Positions 37,601 through 45,963 of a stretch of DNA of 64,000 nt are shown piece by piece. The notes under the pieces were generated by a model, which did not search any database, was not told where the DNA came from, and worked only from the letters and a program-made list of their open reading frames with translations. Positions within the stretch are counted from its first letter, which is position 1. Every line of letters begins with the position of its first letter. Where the stretch lies: positions 372,001 through 436,000 of the forward strand of contig NZ_JAGEVF010000002.1 in assembly GCF_017581965.1 (NCBI RefSeq), read 5' to 3'. A program made the translations under genes and the position numbers. The DNA is from Winogradskyella pelagia (GTDB taxonomy: Bacteria; Bacteroidota; Bacteroidia; Flavobacteriales; Flavobacteriaceae).

Positions 37601-38078
37601 ATATAAGGAGTTGGCTCAAAAATCTAGAAGAAGACCAGGTTGGTTTAAGGATGAAGAACATGTATTTAAAAAACATGCTGCATTTATGAAAGATCTTATC
37701 GAGGCCGATGGTATTGGTGGTATTGGAAGTCACGGTCAATTGCAAGGTCTAGGTTTTCATTGGGAACTTTGGGCTGTGGCTAGTGCTGGCATGAGTAATC
37801 TTGATGCGTTGAGATTAGCTACAATCAAAGGGTCCGAAGCCATTGGATTGGATAAGGACTTAGGGTCATTAGAAGTTGGTAAGTTGGCCGATATTCTCAT
37901 TATGGATAAGAACCCTTTAGACAATTTACGCCATACAAATACGCTAACTCATGTTATTAAAAACGGTATTGTTTATGATGCCGATACATTAGATGAAGTT
38001 GCACCTGTTGAGAAAAAGGCGGATACCTTTCATTGGCAAACTAAAAGACCCTCTAATTTACCAGGTGTTAAGAACTAA
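34695..38078 (+). CDS. Secreted TolB-like propeller and amidohydrolase fusion
   Basis: A 1127-residue exported protein. After a signal peptide (about 1-22) come WD40-like PD40 repeats (SPDGKTIVF, SPDGKSILFIS, SPNGKQIAF, SPDGKQIVF) over about residues 50-650, a charged linker rich in Lys/Asp, and an amidohydrolase domain from about residue 700. The latter has the metal site GFVDTHAHMW, the C-terminal IGSHGQLQGLGFHWELW, and the ADILIMDKNPL ending typical of imidazolonepropionase/dihydroorotase-like enzymes. Such two-part proteins are common in Bacteroidota; they probably hydrolyse a cyclic amide or peptide in the periplasm, but the substrate is not known. Confidence 0.85.
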   Translation: MKTSQLFYAALFICCIALNSYAQEEKAVKDTLKKATKELPLEPTRTVKFSTDTGTWMSLDVSPDGKTIVFDMMGDLYTIPIKGGKAKRITEGMPYDVHPRFSPDGKSILFISDKSGSDNLWTMDLASKEQKQLTKDKNKYHVSADWTPDGEYIVGTRGRRNIKPFIVHKDGGAGADLLSDQKPNKYIDPALSADGRYIYFSARRGAWNYNAQLPQYQILSFDREDGDTETITSRYGSAFTPTVSNDGQWMVYGSRFEEHTGLVLRNLKTGEENWLAYPVQRDDQESIAPLGVLPAMAFTPDNKNLIAFYGGKLHSISIEDKKETEIPFSVDVDLDLGPMVSFKYPIEDTPEALVTQIRDAKPSPNGKQIAFTALNRLYVMDLPNGTPKRLTDHNFTEAMPDWSPDGKQIVFTTWKPDGGHLYKINATGKGKPVKLTNRRGIYSNPAWSFKSERIVFIKGAAQTYDDAIDPFDSRVYEEIAWIPTNGGNVTIIDKAKGRTMPHFTKINDRIYLSHSNRGLVSVRWDGSDEKEHLKLTGIKTYGSSDIFGKDHDRAAAMPTHEDGWRETNKGSSPSEIRISPNGKYALAKINNDVYSVLIPMIGKTPSISVAKPEKAAFPATKLTVIGGEFPAWSNDSKRVHWSLGASHFQYDLLKGKAFKDSLEVAKKNEKEAKSKESDSTKVKDKKKDKPVFKADEYKVKVFYKRAIPQGVTVLKGGRIITMNGTEVIENGDILIENNRIKNIGVSGSFSIPDDAKVIDVSGKTLTPGFVDTHAHMWPNWGVHKNQVWIYSANLAYGVTTTRDPQTATTDVLTYADMVESGMIHGPRIYSTGPGVGFWAYNITSLVHAKDILKQYSEYYNTKTIKSYIVGNRQQRQWLIMAAQELKLMPTTEGGLDFKQNMVNMIDGNPGHEHSFPIYPIYNDVITVAAQSQMAITPTLLVSYGGPWAENYFYSRENPYDDKKMQYFTPYKELAQKSRRRPGWFKDEEHVFKKHAAFMKDLIEADGIGGIGSHGQLQGLGFHWELWAVASAGMSNLDALRLATIKGSEAIGLDKDLGSLEVGKLADILIMDKNPLDNLRHTNTLTHVIKNGIVYDADTLDEVAPVEKKADTFHWQTKRPSNLPGVKN

Positions 38079-38101
38079 AAAAAAGCCATTGTTAGACTAA
38101 A

Positions 38102-38133
38102 AAAAGCTCCTTGATTGTTCAAGGAGCTTTTTA
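38102..38133. terminator. Bidirectional terminator
   Basis: AAAAAGCTCCTTGA at 38102-38115 pairs perfectly with TCAAGGAGCTTTTT at 38120-38133. It serves the convergent amidohydrolase and Usp genes. Confidence 0.88.
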
Positions 38134-38152
38134 TTTAACAGAAATAACTATT

Positions 38153-39049
38153 CTATAATGCTAATGACATTTTTTTGATGCCATCAACTTGCTCTGATAG
38201 TTTTCGTTTAATCCGTTTTTTATTAAAGACCAATAGAGGAATTGAGATTTCATAACCCATTGTTTTTACAAGATCCTTATGAAGTAATTTATCTATGATT
38301 CTATCGCGTTGGCGCTCCATCATAACAAGAATTTCTGGTCGGTCTTTTTCAATAAAATTCTGAATGCCAGATTCTACGTCTTCTGCTTGTTTAGATGAGA
38401 ATAGGATATTAGAATAGGCAATCCGCATACCTACCATGGCTTTAAACCATTCCATTTTGCGCTCGTGATAGTCTTCATTTTTTCTTGGAATATGAACAAC
38501 TTCAATTTGTGCATTAAGAGGTTTTACAAAATCAGCGAGACGTTTCAATGCATGGATATCGGCCTCATCAAAATCAGTGGCGTAAATTATTTTAGACCAA
38601 GTTTCGTACAATGTATACTCTGGTAGAACAAGTAATGGACAAGATAAGACTGCCATTAATTGATTGGCAATATTTTCTGTAAAAATACCTCGCAGCGAAT
38701 ATGGATTTTTAACGCCGACAATTACCAAATCCGCATCTATTGTGGTTGCAGTTTTAAGAATGGCTTTTGATATGGAATCACTTTTTAAGGCATGTCCATT
38801 AATAATTGGGGATTTAAAGTCTTTCTTAAGATATTTTAAGCAATAATCTTGAAGAATATCTTGTTGTTCCTTATCAAAGTTGTCTTCTAAAACACCTCTT
38901 GAACGAACTGTGGTTGAAACAATTGGAAGTAAATCATATACATGAATGGCATGTAGTTCTGCCTTTAGCGCTTTACTCAGTCTGTATGCATATTTAAGTT
39001 CAGGGACTGACTTTTTGGTACAATCGGTAGCATAAAGAATAGTTTTCAT
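38153..39049 (-). CDS. Universal stress protein, two-domain
   Basis: A 298-residue cytoplasmic protein with two Usp domains. The first begins MKTILYATDCTKKS and has the degenerate nucleotide loop VIVGVKNPYSLRGIFTENIANQL; the second begins KIIYATDFDEADIHALK near residue 155. Usp proteins accumulate under growth arrest and stress, some binding ATP. Its promoter has a TGAY-N4-RTCA box, as have the Usp genes at 59.8 and 61.5 kb. Confidence 0.88.
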   Translation of the reverse strand: MKTILYATDCTKKSVPELKYAYRLSKALKAELHAIHVYDLLPIVSTTVRSRGVLEDNFDKEQQDILQDYCLKYLKKDFKSPIINGHALKSDSISKAILKTATTIDADLVIVGVKNPYSLRGIFTENIANQLMAVLSCPLLVLPEYTLYETWSKIIYATDFDEADIHALKRLADFVKPLNAQIEVVHIPRKNEDYHERKMEWFKAMVGMRIAYSNILFSSKQAEDVESGIQNFIEKDRPEILVMMERQRDRIIDKLLHKDLVKTMGYEISIPLLVFNKKRIKRKLSEQVDGIKKMSLAL

Positions 39050-39071
39050 GAGAATTAGGTTTTGATAAGTA

Positions 39072-39114
39072 CAAAATTAGAGTTAGGATTTATTGTGGTC
39101 AATGATAATTATCA
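39072..39114 (-). promoter_or_regulatory. CRP/FNR-type promoter of the 38 kb Usp gene
   Basis: TAATTTTG (39072-39079, minus) is a perfect -7 element. TGATAATTATCA (39103-39114) lies 33 bp away centre to centre and is the core of the perfect 16 bp palindrome AATGATAATTATCATT (39101-39116). The palindrome could also be read as Fur-like, but the spacing matches the other boxes. Confidence 0.7.
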
Positions 39115-39242
39115 TTCTACCACGATTTGATAGGGCTGATCATACATTGGTTTTACGTGCAAACTAATGTTCAAAGAGACTCGACTTTACCCCTAAGAAC
39201 TGCAATTTAATGTTGTGTTTTTTTGGAGTAATAGTTGGCCCA

Positions 39243-40457
39243 TTAATTAGTGAGCTCTAAGATGGTTATTTCTGGTCTCATCCCTAATCTACCTGGAAAC
39301 CCCAGCCAACCTAGACCTCTATTGACATAAAGAAATTGATGCTCCTTGTTATAAAGTCCTGCCCAATGTTTAAACTTATATTTAATGGGGCTCCATTGCT
39401 TGCTTCCTATAGTTATACCAGCCTGCATACCATGTGTATGCCCAGATAATGTGAGTGCAATGTCTGTTTGCTTTACAACCTCAGCCTCCCAGTGATTAGG
39501 ATCATGCGTGAGTAAAAGTTTAAAAGAATTAAGTTGAGTACCCTTTAATGCCTCTTTGAGATGACCATATTGTTTAAATGGTGGCAGACCCCAATTTTCA
39601 ACACCTACTATAGCGAGTTGCTGCTTATTTTTTTCTATTAGCTCAGAAGTGTTCAGGAGTAGTTTAAAACCTATTCTAGGAAAGAAGTTTTTAATAGCTT
39701 CAAAATTTTCAGCTTTTTTAGTATCGGATTCCCATTGGCCATAGTCGCCATAATCATGATTACCCAAAACAGCATACTTGCCCATAGTTGCCTTTAGCTG
39801 TGAAAGCACGTTGTCCCATCCACGCAATTCCCAGGCATAGTTGTTTACTAAATCGCCTGTAAATACTATAATATCAGGGTTTTGTTTGTTAATCAGTGTT
39901 ACAGCACGTTCTAAAATGTTATACCGATAATTAAAATTTCCTATATGCAAGTCTGAAATTTGAACAATTTTTAGATGGTTAAAAGCATTTGGTAGTGATT
40001 TAAACTTTAAATTTTTATGATGGATTTTGAATTTATAGACTGCATTTAAAACAGCATAAATAATAATAATGAAAGGTAATAGACCCGAAAATAGTCCAAC
40101 TATTGGGATAATAATTAAGGATTCTTCATTTGAAAAAACAAAATTTGCGAAGTACAGTATAGAAATAACCACTACAAATATAAACTTTGGTATCAATGAT
40201 GAAATTACAAGGCCGTAAAGTCTCGAAATAAACAAATGCTTGCGCATCGGATGGATTGCATTAAGCCTTAGTTTTAAGAGGATAATCCCTGTAACTAGTC
40301 CAAAGGTGAAAACCCAAAACACAATATTGATACTCCATTTCAAAAAATTACTGCCAAATAATTTTGTAATGGATTGTAACCAATAAAAGGCTGCAATATC
40401 AATTAAGATAATGGCTAGGCATAACAAAAGGATAGTAAAGAAGGAATAGCTTCTCAT
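39243..40457 (-). CDS. Membrane-anchored metallophosphoesterase
   Basis: A 404-residue protein with about four N-terminal TM helices (residues 1-145), then a calcineurin-like phosphoesterase domain. All metal motifs are present: QISDLHIGN, FTGDLVNN, LGNHDYGD, LLTHDPN and LSGHTHGMQ. It is of the YkuE/YaeI-like membrane type acting on lipids or nucleotides outside the membrane. It starts 7 bp after the CDP-alcohol transferase gene, so a link to phospholipid metabolism is likely. Confidence 0.9.
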   Translation of the reverse strand: MRSYSFFTILLLCLAIILIDIAAFYWLQSITKLFGSNFLKWSINIVFWVFTFGLVTGIILLKLRLNAIHPMRKHLFISRLYGLVISSLIPKFIFVVVISILYFANFVFSNEESLIIIPIVGLFSGLLPFIIIIYAVLNAVYKFKIHHKNLKFKSLPNAFNHLKIVQISDLHIGNFNYRYNILERAVTLINKQNPDIIVFTGDLVNNYAWELRGWDNVLSQLKATMGKYAVLGNHDYGDYGQWESDTKKAENFEAIKNFFPRIGFKLLLNTSELIEKNKQQLAIVGVENWGLPPFKQYGHLKEALKGTQLNSFKLLLTHDPNHWEAEVVKQTDIALTLSGHTHGMQAGITIGSKQWSPIKYKFKHWAGLYNKEHQFLYVNRGLGWLGFPGRLGMRPEITILELTN

Positions 40458-40464
40458 GAGTTAT

Positions 40465-41061
40465 CTATTTGCTTTTAGAATTCTTTAGACGACGTTTATC
40501 TTTTGAAGCCATATAAATACCTTTAACATCAGAGATCCAATAATCATACATAAATATCAGAGTGATTTCTTCAATTGTTTCTAAGACTCCAATAATAATC
40601 ATAATATAAAAAAGAGTAACTTCTGGTTCAAAGAATAAGGATGATAGAATAAAAACAGATTGTATTATAGCTGATAATTTAGCTAAATAGGTGTGAAAGG
40701 CAGTTGCTTTCCCATATTTGTAATAGGCAAGTAAAATTTGAATGATATATGGAATAAAAGCTATAAGAATTACCCATAAATAAGTTCTGATAAATGTGGT
40801 TTCAAAATAATATAAACCAACAAGCCCAATGATAAATGTGACTTGGTCGCCAAGTGAATCTAATTGTGAGCCTCTAGGGCTTGCAATTTTTAATTTGCGA
40901 GCCAAAAAGCCATCTATAGCATCAGTGCAATAACTTATTAATAACAGCCAACTAAACCATTCTCGGTACTCAAACCATAAGACGAGTAAAAGAAAGGGTG
41001 CTGCAAATAGTCTGTAGAACGAGAACCAGTCGGCAATGTTATAATTCTTAAATGTGAGCAT
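40465..41061 (-). CDS. CDP-alcohol phosphatidyltransferase family protein
   Basis: A 198-residue membrane enzyme with about five TM helices. The complete family motif is present near residue 45: DAIDGFLARKLKIASPRGSQ followed by LDSLGD, i.e. D-x2-DG-x2-AR-x8-G-x3-D-x3-D. It transfers a phosphatidyl group from CDP-diacylglycerol to an alcohol acceptor; the acceptor (glycerol phosphate, inositol or other) cannot be read from sequence. It heads a two-gene operon with the phosphoesterase and has a CRP/FNR-type promoter. Confidence 0.9.
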   Translation of the reverse strand: MLTFKNYNIADWFSFYRLFAAPFLLLVLWFEYREWFSWLLLISYCTDAIDGFLARKLKIASPRGSQLDSLGDQVTFIIGLVGLYYFETTFIRTYLWVILIAFIPYIIQILLAYYKYGKATAFHTYLAKLSAIIQSVFILSSLFFEPEVTLFYIMIIIGVLETIEEITLIFMYDYWISDVKGIYMASKDKRRLKNSKSK

Positions 41062-41077
41062 AATAGGCCTATTTGAA

Positions 41078-41120
41078 TAAAAATATGTGTAATTATATTT
41101 CCCTCAAATGACAACCGTCA
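41078..41120 (-). promoter_or_regulatory. CRP/FNR-type promoter of the CDP-alcohol transferase operon
   Basis: TATTTTTA (41078-41085, minus) and TGACAACCGTCA (41109-41120) with 33 bp between centres. Confidence 0.65.
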
Positions 41121-41149
41121 GCCCAATAATTTACTTAGGTCACAGATAC

Positions 41150-41338
41150 CTAGTTCTCCACCTTAAATACCTTTTCAAGGATAGTGTCCATAAGACACCA
41201 TTTTGTTAATGAAGATTGGAGTAAGTTAGCGCCAACAAAGGCTGTAAACCATAACCAATTTATGTTCACATAGATGGCTAATAACAAGCTAATTAATATA
41301 AAAGTACCAGCGATACCCCTTACAATTCTATTTTTCAT
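41150..41338 (-). CDS. Small two-TM protein, DUF2892/YgaP-like
   Basis: A 62-residue protein (ATG at 41338) with two short TM helices, RIVRGIAGTFILISLLLAI and FTAFVGANLLQSSLTKWC, matching the DUF2892 membrane tail also found in YgaP-type rhodaneses. The conserved WC near the end fits. Last gene of the RND operon; its role there is unknown. Confidence 0.75.
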   Translation of the reverse strand: MKNRIVRGIAGTFILISLLLAIYVNINWLWFTAFVGANLLQSSLTKWCLMDTILEKVFKVEN

Positions 41339-41348
41339 AATACGTTTT

Positions 41349-41654
41349 TTAAATATATTTTTCAATAGGTAATACAATCCCTCGTATGGGATTTGTAGTG
41401 GATTGTTTTGAATTAAATTCTGCAATAAGATGGAATAATCTCTCTATGTGTTCTTCTTCGGTAAATGAAAAGAACATTTGAGATTCATTTCCTCCTTTGA
41501 TACTCGGAAACCAGCTAGAAGTGGTCAAAAAACTTGGTGTATTTTTATAGCCATCTATTTCCGAAGCACTAAAACTGTCTATTTCTGCAGTCTTAAAAAG
41601 TCTTAAGACATCATCTTGAAATTCTTCTACTGAGGTTACAATTACTAATTTCAT
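41349..41654 (-). CDS. Small PII-like protein linked to an RND pump
   Basis: A 101-residue cytoplasmic protein with beta-alpha-beta order: KLVIVTSVEEFQDDVLRLFKTAEIDSFSASEIDGY, a variable loop, FFSFTEEEHIERLFHLIAEF and IRGIVLPIEKYI. This looks like a ferredoxin-like PII/CutA-type fold as in small proteins encoded next to CusA-type RND genes. It lies 1 bp after the pump gene. It may sense a ligand or metal and act on the pump, but this is inference from fold and position. Confidence 0.5.
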   Translation of the reverse strand: MKLVIVTSVEEFQDDVLRLFKTAEIDSFSASEIDGYKNTPSFLTTSSWFPSIKGGNESQMFFSFTEEEHIERLFHLIAEFNSKQSTTNPIRGIVLPIEKYI

Positions 41655-41655
41655 A

Positions 41656-44600
41656 TTACTTGTGGTTTTTTCGTTCTATCATATAATACACCAATGGTAC
41701 AACCAATAGTGTTAAAACAGTTGAGACTATAGTGCCGCCCATTAAAGAAATAGCTAGACCTTGGAAAATCGGATCAAATAAAATAACAAATGCACCTATG
41801 ACCACAGTCCCTGCAGTTAGGAGTATAGGTGTGGTTCTTACAGCACCTGCTTCAATAACAGCCTGCTTTAAGGGAATGCCATCAACAAGTCTCAAGTTTA
41901 CAAAATCAATAAGCAATACTGAATTACGCACCATAATACCGGCGAGAGCTATCATTCCAATAAAGGATGTTGCTGTAAAAAAGGCATCAAGCAGCCAATG
42001 ACCTAATACAATTCCAATTAAAGACAATGGAATTGCCACCATCATTACTATAGGAGCTTTAAAGTTTTGGAACCAGCCTACAATTAAAATATATATAATG
42101 ATGATTACACCTAGAAAGGCAATGCCTAAATCCCTGAATACCTCTAGTGTAATCTGCCATTCTCCATCCCATTTAACTGTGTAGTCATCTTCAAACTTAG
42201 GTTGGTTTATATATAATTCATTCATAGAGTAGCCTTTGGGCAGGTCAATATCATTTAATTTTTCAGTCATTCCTAAAATAGCATATACAGGGCTTTCTAA
42301 TTCGCCAGCCATATCTGCAAGAATGTAAACAACACGCTTTTGGTTCTTTCTATAAATACTTTTCGGTTTAGTATCTTTTTTAATCTCAACCAAATCAGTT
42401 ATTGGTATAAGCGTACCTTGCTGTGATTTTACTTGGAGAGCGCTAATGCTTTCTGTAGTAGACTTTTCTGAACCCTCTAAAGCAAGTACGAGTCCCACTT
42501 GATTTGAAGCATCTTCATCGTACAAATGCGTTACAGCTCTGTTGGATAAGGCTAAATTTAATGTATGGGATATCTGTTGCGGTGTTATCCCATACAGCAT
42601 GGCCTTTTCCTTGTTAATTACAAAATTGAACTCCGACTGGTCAGCTTCCACCATCCAATCAATATCTACAACATCTGGTGTGCGATGCAAAATAGTTTTT
42701 ACTGAATCTGCAATACGAATTTGAGCCTCGTAATCTGGACCATAGACTTCTCCAACAATTGTAGATAGAACTGGTGGTCCTGGTGGGACTTCAACTATTT
42801 TTACGTTTGCGTTATATTTCTTTGCAATAGCTTGAATATCCGGACGTAGTAATTTGGCAATATCATGACTTTGAGCACTACGATCGTGTTTATCCGTAAG
42901 ATTAACTTGGATATCAGCCATATTACTTCCGCCACGTAAATCATAGTGTCTTACTAAACCGTTAAAAGTTATGGGTGCTGAGGTACCTACATAGCTTTGG
43001 TAATTCACAACCTCTGGGCGTTGTGCCAAATATTGTCCGATTTCTTTTGTAACAACAGCAGTACGTTCTAAGGTAGTTCCCTCTGGCATATCAATTACCA
43101 CTTGAAATTCGTTCTTATTGTCAAAAGGAAGCATTTTAACAGCGACCGACTTTGTAAAAAACAGACCTATAGAACCAATAAGTAATGCGAAAGTGATACC
43201 CAGAAAAGCCCAGCGCTTAGTTCTGTTTTCTATTAAAGGTGTTTCAAATTTCGAATACATCTTGTAAATAAAGGTATCTGCAATTCCTGTGGTTTCATCG
43301 TCTTCAATAGCATCTTCAGCTTTTTTGTCTTTCTCCCTTAAGAAAATATATCCTAGATAAGGCGTTATGGTTAAGGCTACGAAAAGTGAAAGTATCATAG
43401 CTATAGAAGCACCGATGGGCATCGGACTCATATAAGGACCCATTAATCCCGAAACAAAAGCCATTGGTAATACGGAAGCAATTACGGTAAACGTTGCTAA
43501 AATCGTAGGGTTGCCAACTTCATTTATGGCATATAGAGCCGCTTGTTTAAAAGGTAGACGTTTCATTTTAAAATGCCTATGCATATTTTCCGCAATGATA
43601 ATGGAATCGTCAACCACAATCCCTGTCACGAATACTAAAGCAAATAAGGTAATTCTATTGAGCGTATAGTCTAATAAGTAGTAGCTTAAAAGCGTCAATG
43701 CAAAGGTTATTGGTACTGAGAGAAAAACCACCAATCCACCACGCCAACCCATAGCCAACATTACCACTATGGTAACTGCTATAATAGCTCCAATAAGGTG
43801 CATAAGAAGTTCCGAGACTTTCTGCGAAGCGGTTTCTCCGTAATTTCTGGTGATTTCAACATTAACATCATTCGGTATCAATGAGGTTCTGAGATGCTCA
43901 ACCTTTTCAATAATAACATCCGAAATTTTCATTGCATCAGCACCTTTACGTTTTGCTACTGATATGGTAACGGCTGGATATTCAGATGGATGATTTTTAA
44001 TTTTAGGACTCGCTGCACCAAATCCAAGACTTACATAGTCTTTTGGTATTTCAGGCCCATCTAATACAGTAGCCACCTGATTGAGGTATATGGGTTGATT
44101 TTGAAGTACACCTACTACGAGATTCTCAACATCTTTTCTTGTCTTTAAAAATTCGCCTGTTTTAACTAGGAACTCTTCATCGTTTCTATTAAAGCTACCA
44201 GCACCTAACTGCTGGTTATTTGCTTTTATCATTTCAACTACGGTCAGTACATCGAGACCGCTACTAGCTAACTTGTTTTTATCAATAGACACTCGTAGTT
44301 CTCTATTTCTGCCACCAATTTTATGGGTTTGAGCAACATCGTTAACTTTTTCGATTTCATTGGTGAGTTCTTGGGCAATTTGTTTTAATTGAAAATCATC
44401 GTAGGTTTCGCTCCAGAGCGTTAAACCTAGCATGGGTACATCATCAATTGCCCTAGATTTTACAAGTGGTAAGGTGACACCTTGTGGCATCTTGTCCATA
44501 TGCTTGTTAATTTCGTTGTAGAGCTTAACTAACGAGCGTTCAATGTCTTCGCCAACATAAAACTGAATTATAACCATTCCTTGCTCTTGCATCGATGTAG

Positions 44601-44859
44601 AGTACACATATTCTACACCTTTGATATTAGAAAGGATTTTTTCGAGAGGTTTAATAACTCTCGACTCTACTTCTTTGGGACTTGCTCCTGGATAGCCAAC
44701 AAAAATATCGGCCATTGGAACATCAATTTGAGGTTCCTCTTCTCGTGGAATGAGAAATGAACTGTATACTCCAATAATCATAAAGACAATCATTAAGAGT
44801 ACGGTGAGCTTTGAGTTTATAAAGCCCTTGGCAATTTTTCCTGCTAAACCTTCCTTCAT
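41656..44859 (-). CDS. RND efflux transporter permease
   Basis: A 1067-residue RND permease with the 12-TM plan: N-terminal cytoplasmic GFINSKLTVLLMIVF, the acidic proton-relay pair in GIVVDDSIIIAENMHRHF, large periplasmic loops after TM1 and TM7, and a C-terminal GIMVRNSVLLIDFVNLR. It belongs to the HAE1-like group of unknown substrate; no methionine-pair signature of CusA is evident. Adaptor and TolC genes lie directly upstream. Confidence 0.92.
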   Translation of the reverse strand: MKEGLAGKIAKGFINSKLTVLLMIVFMIIGVYSSFLIPREEEPQIDVPMADIFVGYPGASPKEVESRVIKPLEKILSNIKGVEYVYSTSMQEQGMVIIQFYVGEDIERSLVKLYNEINKHMDKMPQGVTLPLVKSRAIDDVPMLGLTLWSETYDDFQLKQIAQELTNEIEKVNDVAQTHKIGGRNRELRVSIDKNKLASSGLDVLTVVEMIKANNQQLGAGSFNRNDEEFLVKTGEFLKTRKDVENLVVGVLQNQPIYLNQVATVLDGPEIPKDYVSLGFGAASPKIKNHPSEYPAVTISVAKRKGADAMKISDVIIEKVEHLRTSLIPNDVNVEITRNYGETASQKVSELLMHLIGAIIAVTIVVMLAMGWRGGLVVFLSVPITFALTLLSYYLLDYTLNRITLFALVFVTGIVVDDSIIIAENMHRHFKMKRLPFKQAALYAINEVGNPTILATFTVIASVLPMAFVSGLMGPYMSPMPIGASIAMILSLFVALTITPYLGYIFLREKDKKAEDAIEDDETTGIADTFIYKMYSKFETPLIENRTKRWAFLGITFALLIGSIGLFFTKSVAVKMLPFDNKNEFQVVIDMPEGTTLERTAVVTKEIGQYLAQRPEVVNYQSYVGTSAPITFNGLVRHYDLRGGSNMADIQVNLTDKHDRSAQSHDIAKLLRPDIQAIAKKYNANVKIVEVPPGPPVLSTIVGEVYGPDYEAQIRIADSVKTILHRTPDVVDIDWMVEADQSEFNFVINKEKAMLYGITPQQISHTLNLALSNRAVTHLYDEDASNQVGLVLALEGSEKSTTESISALQVKSQQGTLIPITDLVEIKKDTKPKSIYRKNQKRVVYILADMAGELESPVYAILGMTEKLNDIDLPKGYSMNELYINQPKFEDDYTVKWDGEWQITLEVFRDLGIAFLGVIIIIYILIVGWFQNFKAPIVMMVAIPLSLIGIVLGHWLLDAFFTATSFIGMIALAGIMVRNSVLLIDFVNLRLVDGIPLKQAVIEAGAVRTTPILLTAGTVVIGAFVILFDPIFQGLAISLMGGTIVSTVLTLLVVPLVYYMIERKNHK

Positions 44860-44870
44860 TTGTCTTGTAT

Positions 44871-45962
44871 TTATTGAATTGTAAGTGTTGCGCCGTTATA
44901 CAGCTTTTCTTGCGATGACATTATGTAGGTTTCACCTTCTTTTAATCCTGATAAAATTTCTACATTGTCACCAATAGTATTCCCAACACGTAACCACCTT
45001 AACACTGCTGTATTTTGTTGGCTTACGGTATAGATTCCTGTCAATTGCCCTCTGGTAATCAAAGCTTCTTTCGGTACCATAATGTTAGTGGGTATCACTG
45101 AATTAGTTGATGTTATTTTCGGAAATTGAACCGATGCGAACATTCCAGAGCGGATTGAATTGCTAGAATCAATAATTTCAATTGTTGTGAGATACTGTCC
45201 GCCAGATAAAGCAGATGATGAACTCACTTCCTTTATCTGACCTGTAAAAGTTGCTTCTATGGATGATACTAGGATGTCAACTTTCATTCCGGTTTTTACA
45301 TCAGAGATAACACTTTCTGGTATTTTTGCGACCACTTCGAAGCTACTTGGGGATTCTACCAATAACAATGGCATCCCAGGATTAGCCAAAGTTCCAACTT
45401 CAACTAATTTAGAGGCTACCTTACCATTAAATGGGGCTCTAATATTGGTGTAGGCAAATTGTGCATCGACTTCATTTTTCATCTCTTCTGCAGCTTGAAG
45501 ACGTGCTTTGGCCATATCGTAGCGAGCGGTCATATCATCCAATTCTTTTTGGGAGGCACTATTTTTATCAAAAAGTGACTTAAATCGTTCATAATCTTTC
45601 TTGGCATTTTTGAAAGCAGCAGTTGCTTCCAAAATTGCAGCATTAACCTGAGCTTTTTTTGCCTTTAAATCGTTACTATTAACGGAAAGTAATAATTGGC
45701 CCTTTGTGATGTTGTCCCCAACGTTTATATGGATTTTGTCCACATAGCCCATTGTTCTAGTGCTTAAAGTAGCACTGTTTGCCGACTGAATGGTTCCACT
45801 GACAATTAATGAATTCTGGTTGCCTTTAGAGGCTACCTTTGCCACAGTTACGGCAATAGGATCAGAGGTATTGACCACGGGAGTATTGCTTTGGTCATTA
45901 CATCCAAAAATTAGAAGAATGACGCTTAAGCTTAGCAGTTGGTATATAGAGATTGTTTTCAT
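44871..45962 (-). CDS. RND periplasmic adaptor lipoprotein
   Basis: A 363-residue HlyD-like membrane fusion protein with lipobox LIFGCNDQ. It shows the lipoyl half motifs GYVDKIHINVGDNITKGQLL and IRAPFNGKVASKLVEVG around a helical hairpin, and a C-terminal membrane-proximal domain ending SSQEKLYNGATLTIQ. It connects the RND permease and the TolC-like protein of the same operon. Confidence 0.9.
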   Translation of the reverse strand: MKTISIYQLLSLSVILLIFGCNDQSNTPVVNTSDPIAVTVAKVASKGNQNSLIVSGTIQSANSATLSTRTMGYVDKIHINVGDNITKGQLLLSVNSNDLKAKKAQVNAAILEATAAFKNAKKDYERFKSLFDKNSASQKELDDMTARYDMAKARLQAAEEMKNEVDAQFAYTNIRAPFNGKVASKLVEVGTLANPGMPLLLVESPSSFEVVAKIPESVISDVKTGMKVDILVSSIEATFTGQIKEVSSSSALSGGQYLTTIEIIDSSNSIRSGMFASVQFPKITSTNSVIPTNIMVPKEALITRGQLTGIYTVSQQNTAVLRWLRVGNTIGDNVEILSGLKEGETYIMSSQEKLYNGATLTIQ

Positions 45963-45963
45963 T

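Noticed and set aside
39101..39116. Fur box at the perfect palindrome AATGATAATTATCATT
   Set aside because: Fur boxes can look like this, but the exact spacing to the -7 element and the match to the other boxes favour the CRP/FNR-type reading; no iron gene is nearby.
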